Shown here in pieces: positions 45,610-54,614 of a stretch of DNA of 64,000 nt. The position numbers and the translations under genes were made by a program. The notes beneath the pieces are model-generated. The model saw only the letters and a list, made by a program, of their open reading frames with translations, was not told the origin of the DNA and did not search any database. The stretch comes from Timaviella obliquedivisa GSE-PSE-MK23-08B (GTDB taxonomy: Bacteria; Cyanobacteriota; Cyanobacteriia; Elainellales; Elainellaceae): the NCBI GenBank assembly GCA_019358855.1, contig JAHHII010000002.1, positions 1 to 64,000 on the forward strand, read 5' to 3'. Within the stretch, counting starts at the first letter, position 1. Every line of letters starts with the position of its first letter.

Positions 45610-47382
45610 TTACTCCGATCGCTTCACTTGAGACTCTAAAATAGCGCCATATAGAGGACTAGTTTGCATTAGTTGCTCGTGATTTCCTTGTGCCACTAGC
45701 CGTCCTTTGTCAATTAGAAGAATGCGATCGGCGTTTTGCACGGTACTGATCCGCTGTGCTACCACAAACGTAGTGCAAGCTTTTTGCTGCATTAAATCAT
45801 CAAGCGCGGCTTGGATCTGGGCGGCGGTTTGGGCATCCACTGCTGAAGTGCTGTCATCTAAAATTAGGATGCTGTAATTTGTGAGCAGGGTACGGGCGAT
45901 CGCAATTCGCTGTTTTTGCCCACCCGATAAACCCACGCCTCGTTCCCCCACGACGGTTTCATAGCCTTCAGGCAAGCCCATAATAAAGTCGTGCATTTGG
46001 GCAGTCTTTGCCACCGCAATCACTTCTTCTAACGATGCGTTGGCTTTGGCGTAGGCAATATTTTCTCGAAGTGTGCCTGAAAATAACGTGGTTTCTTGAA
46101 ACACAATGCCAATTTGCGATCGCAGGCTTGCTAAGGTAAAATCTCGCACGTCTCGCCCATCAATTCGCACTGAGCCAGCCGTCACATCATAAAAGCGAGG
46201 AATCAGGTTCATGATGGTGCTTTTTCCCGAAGCCGTCATGCCTAAAACGGCAATGAGTTCTTTAGGCTTGGTTTCAAAAGAGACGGCTTTGAGGGCTTCG
46301 GTGGTGGCTCCCGGATAGCGGAAGGAAACGTGCTCGAAGGTAATTCGACCACTACAGCTTGTGAACGGGGTGGCGTTGGGGCGATCGCGGATTTCGATTT
46401 CGGCATCAACTACTTCGTAAATCCGTTCGGCAGAAGCCGCAGCTTGGGCGATCGCGGGGGCAGCAAATCCTAGCAACAAAACGGGCTGAAGGATCAGCAG
46501 GAGGTAAGAGTTAAACGCCACCAGTTCGCCAATAGAAAACTGCCCGTTAATAACTTCCGAACCGCCATAGCCAAAGACGACGAGCGTTACTAAGTTGCTG
46601 AGTAAAAAGATGAGGGGGAAGGTATTGCGAATTGCCCGAATCGTTTTCATGTTTGTCCTAACAAGGACATGATTGAGATCGGTATAGCGCTGTGCCTCGG
46701 TTTTTTCTCGGACAAAAGCTTTGACGACACGAATACCTACTAGATTTTCTTGTAGTACCGCATTAAGGTCACTTAACTGTTCTTGAACTTGTCGAAATAG
46801 ATCACCGTTTTGTGTAAAAAATCGAGCCAGTAACCATCCGGCAGCCGGTACAACGGTGAGGGTAATGATGGCTAACTGCCAGTTCATAATCAGCAGCACG
46901 ATCGCTATTGCCACCAACGTCACAATAGAGCTTACAACTTGAACCAGACTCGTTCCCAAAAACGTTCTCACTTGTTCAATATCGCTAGTCACGCGAGTCA
47001 GCAATTGCGAGGTCTGAGACTGGTCATGATAGCTAAAGCTGAGGTTCTGAATTTTGCTGAAAATCTTATTGCGCAAATCATAAGCTACGCCCTGTGATGC
47101 AGCTTCTGCCCAAAAGCTTTGCCCAAAGTTGAACAAGCCCCGGGCGATCGCGGCAATCACCATTGCTCCAGCCCCATACAGCACCACCTGCAAATCTTTT
47201 TTAGCAATGCCCTCGTCAATGCCCCACCGGAAAAGCTGTGGCGTAGCAGCATTAGCCACCGTCAACAGCAGCAAACTTGCCACTGCACCTAAGGAAAGCC
47301 AACGGTATGCCCCCAGACTTTTGAGGACGCGCTGGAGCGATCGCATGGATGATGTTTCAGATGCTTCAAGTTGCTGTGCCAC
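45610..47382 (-). CDS. ABC exporter half-transporter (type IV, MsbA-like)
   Basis: A fused membrane domain (residues about 20-325, six helices) and ATPase domain. The ATPase shows Walker A LGMTASGKST, Q-loop GIVFQETTLFSG, signature GVGLSGGQKQRIAIARTL, and Walker B LILDDSTSAVD. The residue after the Walker B Asp is Asp rather than the catalytic Glu, as in the degenerate site of heterodimeric exporters, so it may need a partner subunit. None is adjacent. Length 590 is typical. Substrate is unknown. Confidence 0.92.
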   Translation of the reverse strand: MAQQLEASETSSMRSLQRVLKSLGAYRWLSLGAVASLLLLTVANAATPQLFRWGIDEGIAKKDLQVVLYGAGAMVIAAIARGLFNFGQSFWAEAASQGVAYDLRNKIFSKIQNLSFSYHDQSQTSQLLTRVTSDIEQVRTFLGTSLVQVVSSIVTLVAIAIVLLIMNWQLAIITLTVVPAAGWLLARFFTQNGDLFRQVQEQLSDLNAVLQENLVGIRVVKAFVREKTEAQRYTDLNHVLVRTNMKTIRAIRNTFPLIFLLSNLVTLVVFGYGGSEVINGQFSIGELVAFNSYLLLILQPVLLLGFAAPAIAQAAASAERIYEVVDAEIEIRDRPNATPFTSCSGRITFEHVSFRYPGATTEALKAVSFETKPKELIAVLGMTASGKSTIMNLIPRFYDVTAGSVRIDGRDVRDFTLASLRSQIGIVFQETTLFSGTLRENIAYAKANASLEEVIAVAKTAQMHDFIMGLPEGYETVVGERGVGLSGGQKQRIAIARTLLTNYSILILDDSTSAVDAQTAAQIQAALDDLMQQKACTTFVVAQRISTVQNADRILLIDKGRLVAQGNHEQLMQTSPLYGAILESQVKRSE

Positions 47383-47477
47383 GGAAACCTCGCCAGAAAT
47401 TGGGCTGCTCTTAGATTACCGTCTTCTTCCCCTTAGCACCTGTTAAAATTAGCCCAGGCGCGTTCTAAATACTCCCT

Positions 47478-48209
47478 ATGACTTCGCTATTACCGCTCCC
47501 GCAAACTGCAATCTCTCAAAGGGCTGAAGTCGTTTATCCAAGCTCGGATGGTGAACCTTTGGCTGAAACTTCTGTGCATATTGACGCAATTATTAACGCA
47601 GTGGTGGCGTTGCGAAATTATGTAGAAGGGCAGCAGGCGATCGTCTTAGCTGATCAATTTCTTTACTACGTTCAGGGGTTTCCCAAGTTTCGTGTGGCAC
47701 CTGATGTCATGGTAATTTTTAACGTTCCACCCGGAGCGCGAGACAACTACAAGGTTTGGGAAGAAGCACAGGTGCCTTCGGTCATTTTTGAAATGACTTC
47801 TGCGGGAACGAAGGATCGGGATGAGGTCGTCAAGAAAGATTTATATGAAAGTCTGGATGTGCCGGAGTATTGGCAGTTTGACCCGAAGGGAGAGTGGATT
47901 CTAGAGAAGCTGAGGGGATATCGATTACGCGATGGCGTTTATGTTCCTATCACCGATGGTCGCAGTGAGCCATTGCAATTGCGCCTGGAAGTGGATGAGT
48001 CGCTGATTGCTTTTTACCGGGAAGACACTGGGGAGAAACTATTGGCTTCAGATGAGTTGGTGCAAGCATTGCGGCAAGAAACTTTGGCACGGCAAGAGGC
48101 TGAGGCTTTGTTAGTGCAAGAGCAGCAGCGGGCGGATCAAGAGCAACAGCGGGGCGATCGATTAGCGGCAAGGTTACGAGAACTGGGAGAAGATCCAGAT
48201 CTAATCTGA
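47478..48209 (+). CDS. Uma2-family endonuclease-like protein
   Basis: This belongs to the cyanobacterial Uma2 (DUF820) restriction-endonuclease-like fold. Visible: the N-terminal YPSSDGEPLAETSVHIDAI, the PD motif in FRVAPDVMVIF, VIFEMTSAGTKDRDEVVKKDLYESLDVPEYWQFD (PD-(D/E)XK-like core), and a C-terminal Gln/Arg/Glu-rich coiled coil (about residues 190-240). Role is uncertain; the family is highly amplified in cyanobacteria. It is a single gene, divergent from the ABC exporter. Confidence 0.88.
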   Translation: MTSLLPLPQTAISQRAEVVYPSSDGEPLAETSVHIDAIINAVVALRNYVEGQQAIVLADQFLYYVQGFPKFRVAPDVMVIFNVPPGARDNYKVWEEAQVPSVIFEMTSAGTKDRDEVVKKDLYESLDVPEYWQFDPKGEWILEKLRGYRLRDGVYVPITDGRSEPLQLRLEVDESLIAFYREDTGEKLLASDELVQALRQETLARQEAEALLVQEQQRADQEQQRGDRLAARLRELGEDPDLI

Positions 48210-48244
48210 TCAATGTTTATCCGAGGGCTGAGCCAAAGGGCCTC

Positions 48245-49711
48245 CTAAATCTGCTGCTTAATCAAATACCCCAATGTCTGCATTGCCCGCTCAATTTCAG
48301 CAGACCAAGGCAGACCACAGTTAAGCCGAAAACAGTTACGATAGCTTCCTGAAGCTGAGAAAACAACGCCGGGAGCAATACTAATATGATGTTGAAGAGC
48401 TTCCTGAAACAGGATCACTGAGTCGAAGCTAGGAAGTAATTCTACCCATAGGACTTGTCCACCTGTGGGGCGCGTAACTTTAGTTTCAGTAGGAAAGTAG
48501 GTACAGATAGCTTGGGTGATATGTGCCATTTGAGTTTGGTAGGCGTGGCGCAGTTGGCGGAGGTGGCGATCGTAGCCGCCATTAGCCAGAAATGCTGCGA
48601 TCGCCAGCTGAGGTGCGATCGCAGTCGTTTGATTAATCACCCATTTCAATTGCTCTACTTTCATTTGATATCGTCCTGGCAATGCCCAGCCAATTCGCAT
48701 TCCGGGCGACAAAATTTTGCTGTACGAGGCGCAGTACAAAACGAGTCCCTCTCGATCAAATGCTTTAAGCGCTTTAGGGCGAGTTCCTTCAAAATAAAGA
48801 TCGCCATAAATATCATCTTCAATTAATGGCACTTGATATTGCGTAATCAGTTCAACTAACTGTTTCTTCTTAAGGTCATCCATGCAGCTTCCTAAAGGAT
48901 TACTGAAGTTGGAGACTACTGCACAAGCTGCCACTTGGTTTTTCTCTAACGCTGCTTCTAAATGGGGCAAAGACATCCCCTCACGAGGATGGGTGGGCAG
49001 TTCTAACGCCTTAAGGTGCAGTACTTCTAAAGCTTCTAACAAACCGTAGTAAGTAGGAGATTCGATCGCCACTGTGTCGCCGGGCTTTGTGACTGCCTTA
49101 AGGGATAAATAAACCGCTTCAAAAGTGCCGTTAGTGGTAACAATTTGATCAGGGCTGACCGAGCAGCCAGCGGTTAATAATCGCCTTGCAACTTCATGGC
49201 GCAACGGTTCGCAGCCGGGCGGCACATCGTAGGAATGCGAAATCTCAGGCTGGTTTCGCAACACTTGCCCCATGAGCCGATTAAGAGCAGCGATCGGCAA
49301 AATTTCGCAGGAGGGAATGGCGCTGCCCAACTTAATGACTTTAGGATTATGACAGGTTCTGCTGACTTGGAACGCTAGAGAGGTATCAACGCTGTGTGCT
49401 TGACGGGAGGGCGTTGAAGGGTTGGGTTCAGCAGGTGCTAAGGACTGTTGAAGAGGTTGTTTGACGTAGTATCCCGACTGCGGGCGGGCACTGATAAAGC
49501 CTCGATCTTCTAAAAGTCGATAGGCTTCTAAGACAGTTGAAACGCTAACCGACCATTGTTCGCGGAGTTTGCGCACAGAAGGCAGCCGATCGCCCGGTTG
49601 CAGTGTTCCTTCTTTAATTAATCCGTGAATGCGATCGGCAACCTGTTCATACAAATTTTGATCTGGCGATGCTTCGATCACTTTGACCTTAATCATGTCC
49701 CATAACTCCAA
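48245..49711 (-). CDS. MocR/GntR-type PLP-dependent transcriptional regulator
   Basis: An N-terminal GntR helix-turn-helix (LIKEGTLQPGDRLPSVRKL, then VSVSTVLEAYRLLEDRGFI) is fused to an aminotransferase-like domain with the PLP-lysine region YCASYSKILSPGMRIGW. MocR proteins use PLP or amino acid derivatives as signals and usually control a divergent gene. Here the divergent genes are a small protein and a DMT transporter at 49880, and the gap carries AACTGTAT-type palindromes. Length is 488. Start at ATG 49711 or 49696. Whether it has residual enzymatic activity is unknown. Confidence 0.9.
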   Translation of the reverse strand: MELWDMIKVKVIEASPDQNLYEQVADRIHGLIKEGTLQPGDRLPSVRKLREQWSVSVSTVLEAYRLLEDRGFISARPQSGYYVKQPLQQSLAPAEPNPSTPSRQAHSVDTSLAFQVSRTCHNPKVIKLGSAIPSCEILPIAALNRLMGQVLRNQPEISHSYDVPPGCEPLRHEVARRLLTAGCSVSPDQIVTTNGTFEAVYLSLKAVTKPGDTVAIESPTYYGLLEALEVLHLKALELPTHPREGMSLPHLEAALEKNQVAACAVVSNFSNPLGSCMDDLKKKQLVELITQYQVPLIEDDIYGDLYFEGTRPKALKAFDREGLVLYCASYSKILSPGMRIGWALPGRYQMKVEQLKWVINQTTAIAPQLAIAAFLANGGYDRHLRQLRHAYQTQMAHITQAICTYFPTETKVTRPTGGQVLWVELLPSFDSVILFQEALQHHISIAPGVVFSASGSYRNCFRLNCGLPWSAEIERAMQTLGYLIKQQI

Positions 49712-49743
49712 GATTTTCGTATCGATCAGTTTCGTAGTGACCT

Positions 49744-49795
49744 ATACAGTTACCCGCTATTATCACCATAACAGTTTCAAAAAATTAAACTGTAT
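49744..49795. promoter_or_regulatory. probable MocR operator array
   Basis: ATACAGTT (49744-49751) is matched inversely by AACTGTAT (49788-49795). Between them ACAGTTT (49771-49777) and AAACTGT (49787-49793) form an inverted repeat with a 9-nt gap. Repeated half-sites in the divergent gap are typical for MocR/PdxR-type regulators. Confidence 0.65.
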
Positions 49796-49879
49796 TCATA
49801 ACAATTTAGCTTAATTGCATCTGTTCTGGTTAAAAGAGATCGATCAAGATAGAAGCTGGTGAATTTGGAGGGAGAGTTG

Positions 49880-50152
49880 ATGAAACTAGAAAATTTATTA
49901 CCATCTATTCGCGCTACCAGTACTGAGCATTCAACGCCAACGTTGCGCCCTTGGAAGGGCTTTGGGCTAGGGGAAATGGCTCAAAAACTGGTCAGTCTGT
50001 TATCTGGCGATCGGGAACCCAAGGTTTATCATCGGCGCGATCGCCAGGGATATTCTTACCTAGAAGTGTACGATCCCGCATCTCGCAAAACTCACACCTT
50101 CAAAACGACCCATGAAGCTAGAGTTTGGTTGGAGCGTCGCTATTATTCATGA
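49880..50152 (+). CDS. small uncharacterised protein in MocR-controlled operon
   Basis: The 90-residue product begins MKLENLLPSIRATSTE after a good ribosome site (GGAGGGAGAG). It has a basic C-terminal half with YHRRDRQGYSYLEVYDPASR and RVWLERRYYS, no membrane helix, and no family I recognise. Its stop overlaps the transporter start (ATGA), so the two are translationally coupled. It lies immediately after the MocR-operator region. Confidence 0.6.
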   Translation: MKLENLLPSIRATSTEHSTPTLRPWKGFGLGEMAQKLVSLLSGDREPKVYHRRDRQGYSYLEVYDPASRKTHTFKTTHEARVWLERRYYS

Positions 50153-51021
50153 AACAGGAAACACAAGCTTATCTCTGGGGGTTGTTAGGAGTAGTAGCAT
50201 TTGGACTAACATTACCCGCAACTAAAGCCGCAGTTCCCTTATTTGGATTTGTCACAGTGGGTTTAGGACGGGCAGTGATTGCTGGCATTTTAGGGCTAGT
50301 TTTGCTGGTTGCAACCCGCAGCAAAATACCCACAAAACAGCAGCTTTTGAGGCTGGCGATCGTGGCATTAGGCGTAGTCTTTGGCTTTCCCTTTTTTAGT
50401 GCCTATGCCATGAAATCTATTCCGGCTTCCCATGGGGCAATTATTACAGGGTTAATTCCGCTCTTTACAGCACTATTGGGCGTTTTGTTAGCGAAAGAAA
50501 AGCCCTCTGCTGGGTATTGGGTGGCAGGGTTAGTCGGAAGTGGAACTATTATTAGCTATTCCATTTATATAGGGGGTGGCGTTTTGCACATTGCCGATGC
50601 AGCGCTGTTACTAGCTGTGATTAGTGCGGCGATCGGCTATGCAGAAGGGGCGAGGCTTGCAAAAGAGTTAGGAAGCTGGCGTGTCATTTGCTATGCCTTA
50701 GTCATTTCACTTCCCATTACTTTACCTGTTACACTACTGTATTCTGAAATGAATTCTCAATACAATGTGCTACCTGCCTGGATTGGATTTATCTATGTCA
50801 GCGTAATTAGTATGTTTTTTGGGTTCTTTGCTTGGTACAAAGGTCTGCAAATGGGTGGAATTGCCAAGATTGGTCAAGTGCAATTATTGCAGCCATTCGT
50901 GACGTTTTTTGCATCTTCAATTCTGTTCAAAGAACAAATTTCGCCATTGATGTTTTTGGTATTAGCGATCGTTCTGACTTCTGTTCATTTTGGGCGGAAA
51001 GCAAAGGTTATCAGGGAATAA
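50149..51021 (+). CDS. EamA/DMT-superfamily transporter
   Basis: A ten-helix membrane transporter of the drug/metabolite type (EamA repeats, residues about 5-135 and 145-285). Visible: the first EamA helix pair near KQETQAYLWGLLGVVAFG, PASHGAIITGLIPLFTALLGVLLAKEKP, and the second-repeat equivalent GGIAKIGQVQLLQPFVTFFASSILF. Start ATG 50149 overlaps the upstream stop by 1-4 bp. With its MocR neighbour it likely exports an amino acid or vitamin B6-like compound; the substrate is unknown. Confidence 0.9.
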   Translation: MKQETQAYLWGLLGVVAFGLTLPATKAAVPLFGFVTVGLGRAVIAGILGLVLLVATRSKIPTKQQLLRLAIVALGVVFGFPFFSAYAMKSIPASHGAIITGLIPLFTALLGVLLAKEKPSAGYWVAGLVGSGTIISYSIYIGGGVLHIADAALLLAVISAAIGYAEGARLAKELGSWRVICYALVISLPITLPVTLLYSEMNSQYNVLPAWIGFIYVSVISMFFGFFAWYKGLQMGGIAKIGQVQLLQPFVTFFASSILFKEQISPLMFLVLAIVLTSVHFGRKAKVIRE

Positions 51022-51101
51022 GTTTAGCACTCTTTTATAGGTATCTCAAGACGATTCCTTGAATATATCCCGAAGAGTGTACTCACCTAAATATTTATGA
51101 G

Positions 51102-52319
51102 TTAACCTTTATCCATTGTGATTCTAATGATCGAATTAACAGGATTTGCACCGCCTGTCTCTTTTGCATCCTGCCGTCGTAACGCTAAGTTGCGATCGCC
51201 CGCTCCTTTCTTAGCGGAAATCGGTAGCGAAAACCGAAACGTGCTGCCTTTCCCCACCTGACTTTCTACCTCAATTGACCCGTTTTGCAACTCCACCAAG
51301 CGCCGACAAATCGCTAACCCAATGCCTGTGCCCCCAGAGTTGCGATCGCGCGATCGATCGGCTCGCCAAAATCGCTCAAACACATGGGGCAAATCTGCCG
51401 CCGCAATGCCCACTCCAGTATCGATCACGGCAATCCAAAGTTTGTCTGTTTCAGGCTTAACTGGAAGGCGCACCTGGACGGTAATAGAGCCATGGGGAGT
51501 GTAGCGCAAAGCGTTCCCAATTAGGTTCACCAAAATTTGTTCAACCCGTTCTGGATCTGCCAAAACTAAGGGCATATTAGGAGGATAATCCAGCAAGACT
51601 TGGGGACTATCTTCTGCCAAAAGCTGGTCAGCAAATTTTTGTACCACTGCCGAAAGTAAGGGCGTTAAATCAAGCGATCGCGCATTAATGGGTAAGTAAC
51701 CTGCTTCCATTTTAGAAAGCTCTTGCAGATCATTAACTAGCCGTTGCATTCGCACAATTTCACGAGATAAACGTTGATAAGTGTCGGGAGAAGGTTCGAT
51801 CGCCCCGTCTGCCAATCCTTCCAAATATCCCTTTAGCACTGTTAGCGGCGTGCGCAGTTCGTGGGTGAGGTCGCTGACTAATTCTCGACGGCGTTGCTCA
51901 ACCCCTTCTAACGTTGCCGCCATGCGGTTAAAGCTGCGAGCAAGCTGATTCACTTCTGGAATTTCGTTCGCCGGAACTCGCTCTTTCAAATGACCTTCAG
52001 CAAACTTTTGGGTGATTTCTTCCATCTGAATCAGCGGCTTTACAATGCGCTGAGTCACCAGATAACTCAACCCGCCTGCGGTCGTTGCACCAACTACCAT
52101 CGACCAAAATGCTCCCTGGTTCCAAGCATCTTCAAAGCTACGAATGAGTTGAGTACGAACTTGTCCTACGCTAAAGCCACCCACCTCAAACTGGCGCAGA
52201 GACAGGGCAAAGAACCGGGGAGACGAGATTTTGGCGATCGCAAATAGCGTTAGCAACCCCACCATCATCACTACGACATGGGAAAGAAATAATCGGGCGC
52301 GCAGTCCAACTTTAGCCAT
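51102..52319 (-). CDS. sensor histidine kinase with HAMP domain
   Basis: Two transmembrane helices (about residues 8-28 and 73-90) flank a short extracytoplasmic segment. A HAMP domain (VKPLIQMEEITQKFAEGHLKERVP), the H-box SDLTHELRTPLTVLKGY (phospho-acceptor His), N-box LVNLIGNALRYTPHG, and G boxes IDTGVGIAAADLP and GTGIGLAICRRLVELQNG follow. Length is 405. No response regulator is adjacent. The short sensor loop suggests a simple membrane or envelope stimulus. Confidence 0.93.
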   Translation of the reverse strand: MAKVGLRARLFLSHVVVMMVGLLTLFAIAKISSPRFFALSLRQFEVGGFSVGQVRTQLIRSFEDAWNQGAFWSMVVGATTAGGLSYLVTQRIVKPLIQMEEITQKFAEGHLKERVPANEIPEVNQLARSFNRMAATLEGVEQRRRELVSDLTHELRTPLTVLKGYLEGLADGAIEPSPDTYQRLSREIVRMQRLVNDLQELSKMEAGYLPINARSLDLTPLLSAVVQKFADQLLAEDSPQVLLDYPPNMPLVLADPERVEQILVNLIGNALRYTPHGSITVQVRLPVKPETDKLWIAVIDTGVGIAAADLPHVFERFWRADRSRDRNSGGTGIGLAICRRLVELQNGSIEVESQVGKGSTFRFSLPISAKKGAGDRNLALRRQDAKETGGANPVNSIIRITMDKG

Positions 52320-52420
52320 GGGTGAAGAAAGGGGAGTTATATTTATTTTGCCTTCTGCATTTTGCGTTGCTTTGACATTCGTATTTCAATCCTGTAACAA
52401 TCTTTTCGTTTTTGCAGTGG

Positions 52421-52990
52421 CTATTTCTTTCGGCTGTATTTTCCCATCAATTCACCTGTTGCTTTGACATGTCCGCCGATCGCCGCCAACACCTCTGCTT
52501 TCGTTGCTCCGGCTGGCAGATCTAGCAGCTTATCGAGCGCATACACCTTGAATATATAACGATGGGTGCCGTTTGGTGGGCAGGGGCCACCGTAGCCATA
52601 GCGACCGAAATCATTTTTGCCATGTCCGCCCCCCGTTGTCAAAAAAGGCTGAGGCGGCAAGCCTGCCGGGATCTGGCGAGTGTTGGGTGGCAGATCATAA
52701 AGCACCCAGTGAGTAAAGGGTTTAAATAGGGCATCTGGGTCTTGGGCAATAATGACAAGGCTTTTAGTATCAGCCGGAATACCTTCCCAAGCTAGGTCGG
52801 GCGACAGATCTTTGCCATCGCAGGTCTGTTGAACCGGAATCAGCGCCCCTGGAGCAAAGGCAGTGCTCGTGATCTGGATGGGTTCAGAACCTTGAGGCGG
52901 ACTAAGATTGGCAGCAGTCGTAGGATCACAGGCTGCGATCGCCACACTAGCCAACAAAACCATGCCAACTGTTAAAATTTGCTGTCTCAT
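52421..52990 (-). CDS. YbhB/YbcL-type (PEBP family) lipoprotein
   Basis: From ATG 52990 the N-terminus reads MRQQILTVGMVLLASVAIAAC, a lipoprotein signal with Cys21, so the protein is probably anchored in a membrane. The mature part shows the phosphatidylethanolamine-binding fold: CDGKDLSPDLAWEGIP, DPDALFKPFTHWVLYDLPP and the GGPCPPNGTHRY loop. Upstream codons from 53110 do not resemble the family, so the 189-residue form is preferred. The role of bacterial members is unclear. It is divergent from ycf23. Confidence 0.9.
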   Translation of the reverse strand: MRQQILTVGMVLLASVAIAACDPTTAANLSPPQGSEPIQITSTAFAPGALIPVQQTCDGKDLSPDLAWEGIPADTKSLVIIAQDPDALFKPFTHWVLYDLPPNTRQIPAGLPPQPFLTTGGGHGKNDFGRYGYGGPCPPNGTHRYIFKVYALDKLLDLPAGATKAEVLAAIGGHVKATGELMGKYSRKK

Positions 52991-53086
52991 GTCCCATTCA
53001 ACTGAATTAATTGACCCAATACTAGCGGCTCCATCGCAAAAGCATTCGGTTAATGTCAAAATGAACTGTCGAATTTGGAAAACTTT

Positions 53087-53827
53087 ATGGCGATTCATCC
53101 CACTCTTCAAATTGCCTTTCAGCAGAAAAAGGCTTTGAAAGTCATCAGTGGCTTAACTAACTTTGATGCAGCCAATGTTGCCACTATTGTTAAAGCGGCA
53201 GATCGAGGCGGCGCAACGTTTGTAGATATTGCAGCAGATGTTGATTTGGTGCGTCTAGCGAAGCAACTCACTAACCTTCCTGTTTGTGTATCCGCGATCG
53301 AACCCCATCAGCTGGCAGCAGCCGTGGCAGCCGGAGCCGATTTGGTTGAGATTGGTAACTTTGATGCCTTTTATGCTCAAGGGCGCAGATTTGAGGCGGC
53401 AGAAGTCCTAGCGCTAACTCGCCAAACGCGATCGCTCCTCCCGACCACAACCCTGTCTGTCACCGTCCCTCATATTCTCCCGCTCGATCAACAAGTGCAG
53501 TTAGCTGAAGCCCTCGTTCAAGCAGGAGCCGACATCATTCAAACCGAAGGCGGCACCAGCAGCCTACCCACCCACCCAGGCACCTTAGGGTTAATTGAAA
53601 AAGCTGCTCCCACCTTAGCCGCCGCCTTTGAGATTGCTCACGTGGTTAATGTGCCTGTACTGTGTGCCTCTGGGTTATCGAGCGTAACGGCACCGATGGC
53701 GATCGCAGCAGGTGCATCGGGCATTGGGGTTGGCTCGGCAATCAACAAACTCAGCAGCGAAATTGAAATGATTGCCGTAGTGCGGAGTTTGGTTGAAGCT
53801 TTGAGCACTGCAAAGGTAAAAGTGTAA
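53087..53827 (+). CDS. ycf23: Ycf23/DUF561 family protein
   Basis: The product (246 residues from ATG 53087) is a TIM-barrel-like protein conserved in cyanobacteria and red-lineage plastids; function unknown. Key segments are KALKVISGLTNFDAANVATIV, VEIGNFDAFYAQGRRF, VTVPHILPLDQQVQLAEALVQAGADIIQTEGG and ASGIGVGSAINKLSS. A TTG 12 bp upstream is a less likely start. A strong terminator follows at 53844. It is divergent from the PEBP gene by 96 bp. Confidence 0.92.
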   Translation: MAIHPTLQIAFQQKKALKVISGLTNFDAANVATIVKAADRGGATFVDIAADVDLVRLAKQLTNLPVCVSAIEPHQLAAAVAAGADLVEIGNFDAFYAQGRRFEAAEVLALTRQTRSLLPTTTLSVTVPHILPLDQQVQLAEALVQAGADIIQTEGGTSSLPTHPGTLGLIEKAAPTLAAAFEIAHVVNVPVLCASGLSSVTAPMAIAAGASGIGVGSAINKLSSEIEMIAVVRSLVEALSTAKVKV

Positions 53828-53843
53828 CCTGTTTGTAGGCAAT

Positions 53844-53884
53844 GACAAAGATGCAAGTAGGTAATGCTCACCTGCATCTTTGTC
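53844..53884 (+). terminator. intrinsic terminator after ycf23
   Basis: GACAAAGATGCA pairs exactly with TGCATCTTTGTC, with inner AGGT/ACCT pairing, in a 41-nt hairpin right after the stop. The T-run is short, but the stem is long. Confidence 0.8.
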
Positions 53885-54097
53885 CTATCTCTAAGCTAAG
53901 AAATCTAAGCTAAGAAGTTGAGCTTGGAAAAGTGATCCACTTTCATCAGCTAAATGACTTCAGCAAACCGCTTCAATACTTGTAATACGGTGAATAAATC
54001 ACCTGTTCGTCTAAGAATAAACTCCTCTGACAAGGCATAGCTTGGAATGGGTTGGTGCACGAGTTTGAGAAAGATAAAGTTACTCCCATTAGTAACC

Positions 54098-54427
54098 ATG
54101 CCATATACGAACGTTGACGCTCAGGAGTCGCCAGCATATACGTCAATGCCTGTGGAATTCCAGGTTCGAGTGATAGCGCAGAACACTTTGATTCAATTTC
54201 TAAAATCCAAACGCAAAACCATGCGTCAGAGTCTCAAAACCTTTTCAATTCAAGGCGTTTGGTCAGAAAGTTCTGCAATTGTATTATTGTTTGTAGGAAT
54301 TTTGCAGTTGCCGCAGTTAGGTTGGCAAGTGTTGTTATTTACCATAGGCGCGATCGCGATTCGCTTAATTCCTACGCGATATTTTCGCTATAAATACGGC
54401 AGTGCCTTTTACTCTGCACCTTCATAA
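54098..54427 (+). CDS. hypothetical membrane protein
   Basis: From ATG 54098 (MPYTNVDAQESPAYTSM) the 109-residue protein has a polar N-terminus, a basic stretch (FLKSKRKTMRQSLKTF) and one or two hydrophobic helices (about residues 60-95: SAIVLLFVGILQLPQLGWQVLLFTIGA type), ending basic and aromatic. I do not recognise it. It lies between ycf23 and the dehydrogenase; a reading frame from 54047 exists, but its N-terminal extension is unconvincing. Confidence 0.5.
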   Translation: MPYTNVDAQESPAYTSMPVEFQVRVIAQNTLIQFLKSKRKTMRQSLKTFSIQGVWSESSAIVLLFVGILQLPQLGWQVLLFTIGAIAIRLIPTRYFRYKYGSAFYSAPS

Positions 54428-54614
54428 TTTCATGAGCTTCAACTAGAGCAGCGGTACCTAGAAGTCGGTTAATCTTGTCGGTTAATCTTACATAAGCGAT
54501 CGCCCGTCTATAGTCAGTACAATAGTCCTTAGTCCTTGTCCTCCAGATGATCAACATCATTAAATATTATCGTTAAATATTTTAGTTCCTCAGAAGCTCT
54601 TGACAGAGGTAATT

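Noticed and set aside
47950-48213. Antisense frame within the Uma2 gene
   Set aside because: It is low-complexity on the strand opposite a well-supported gene.
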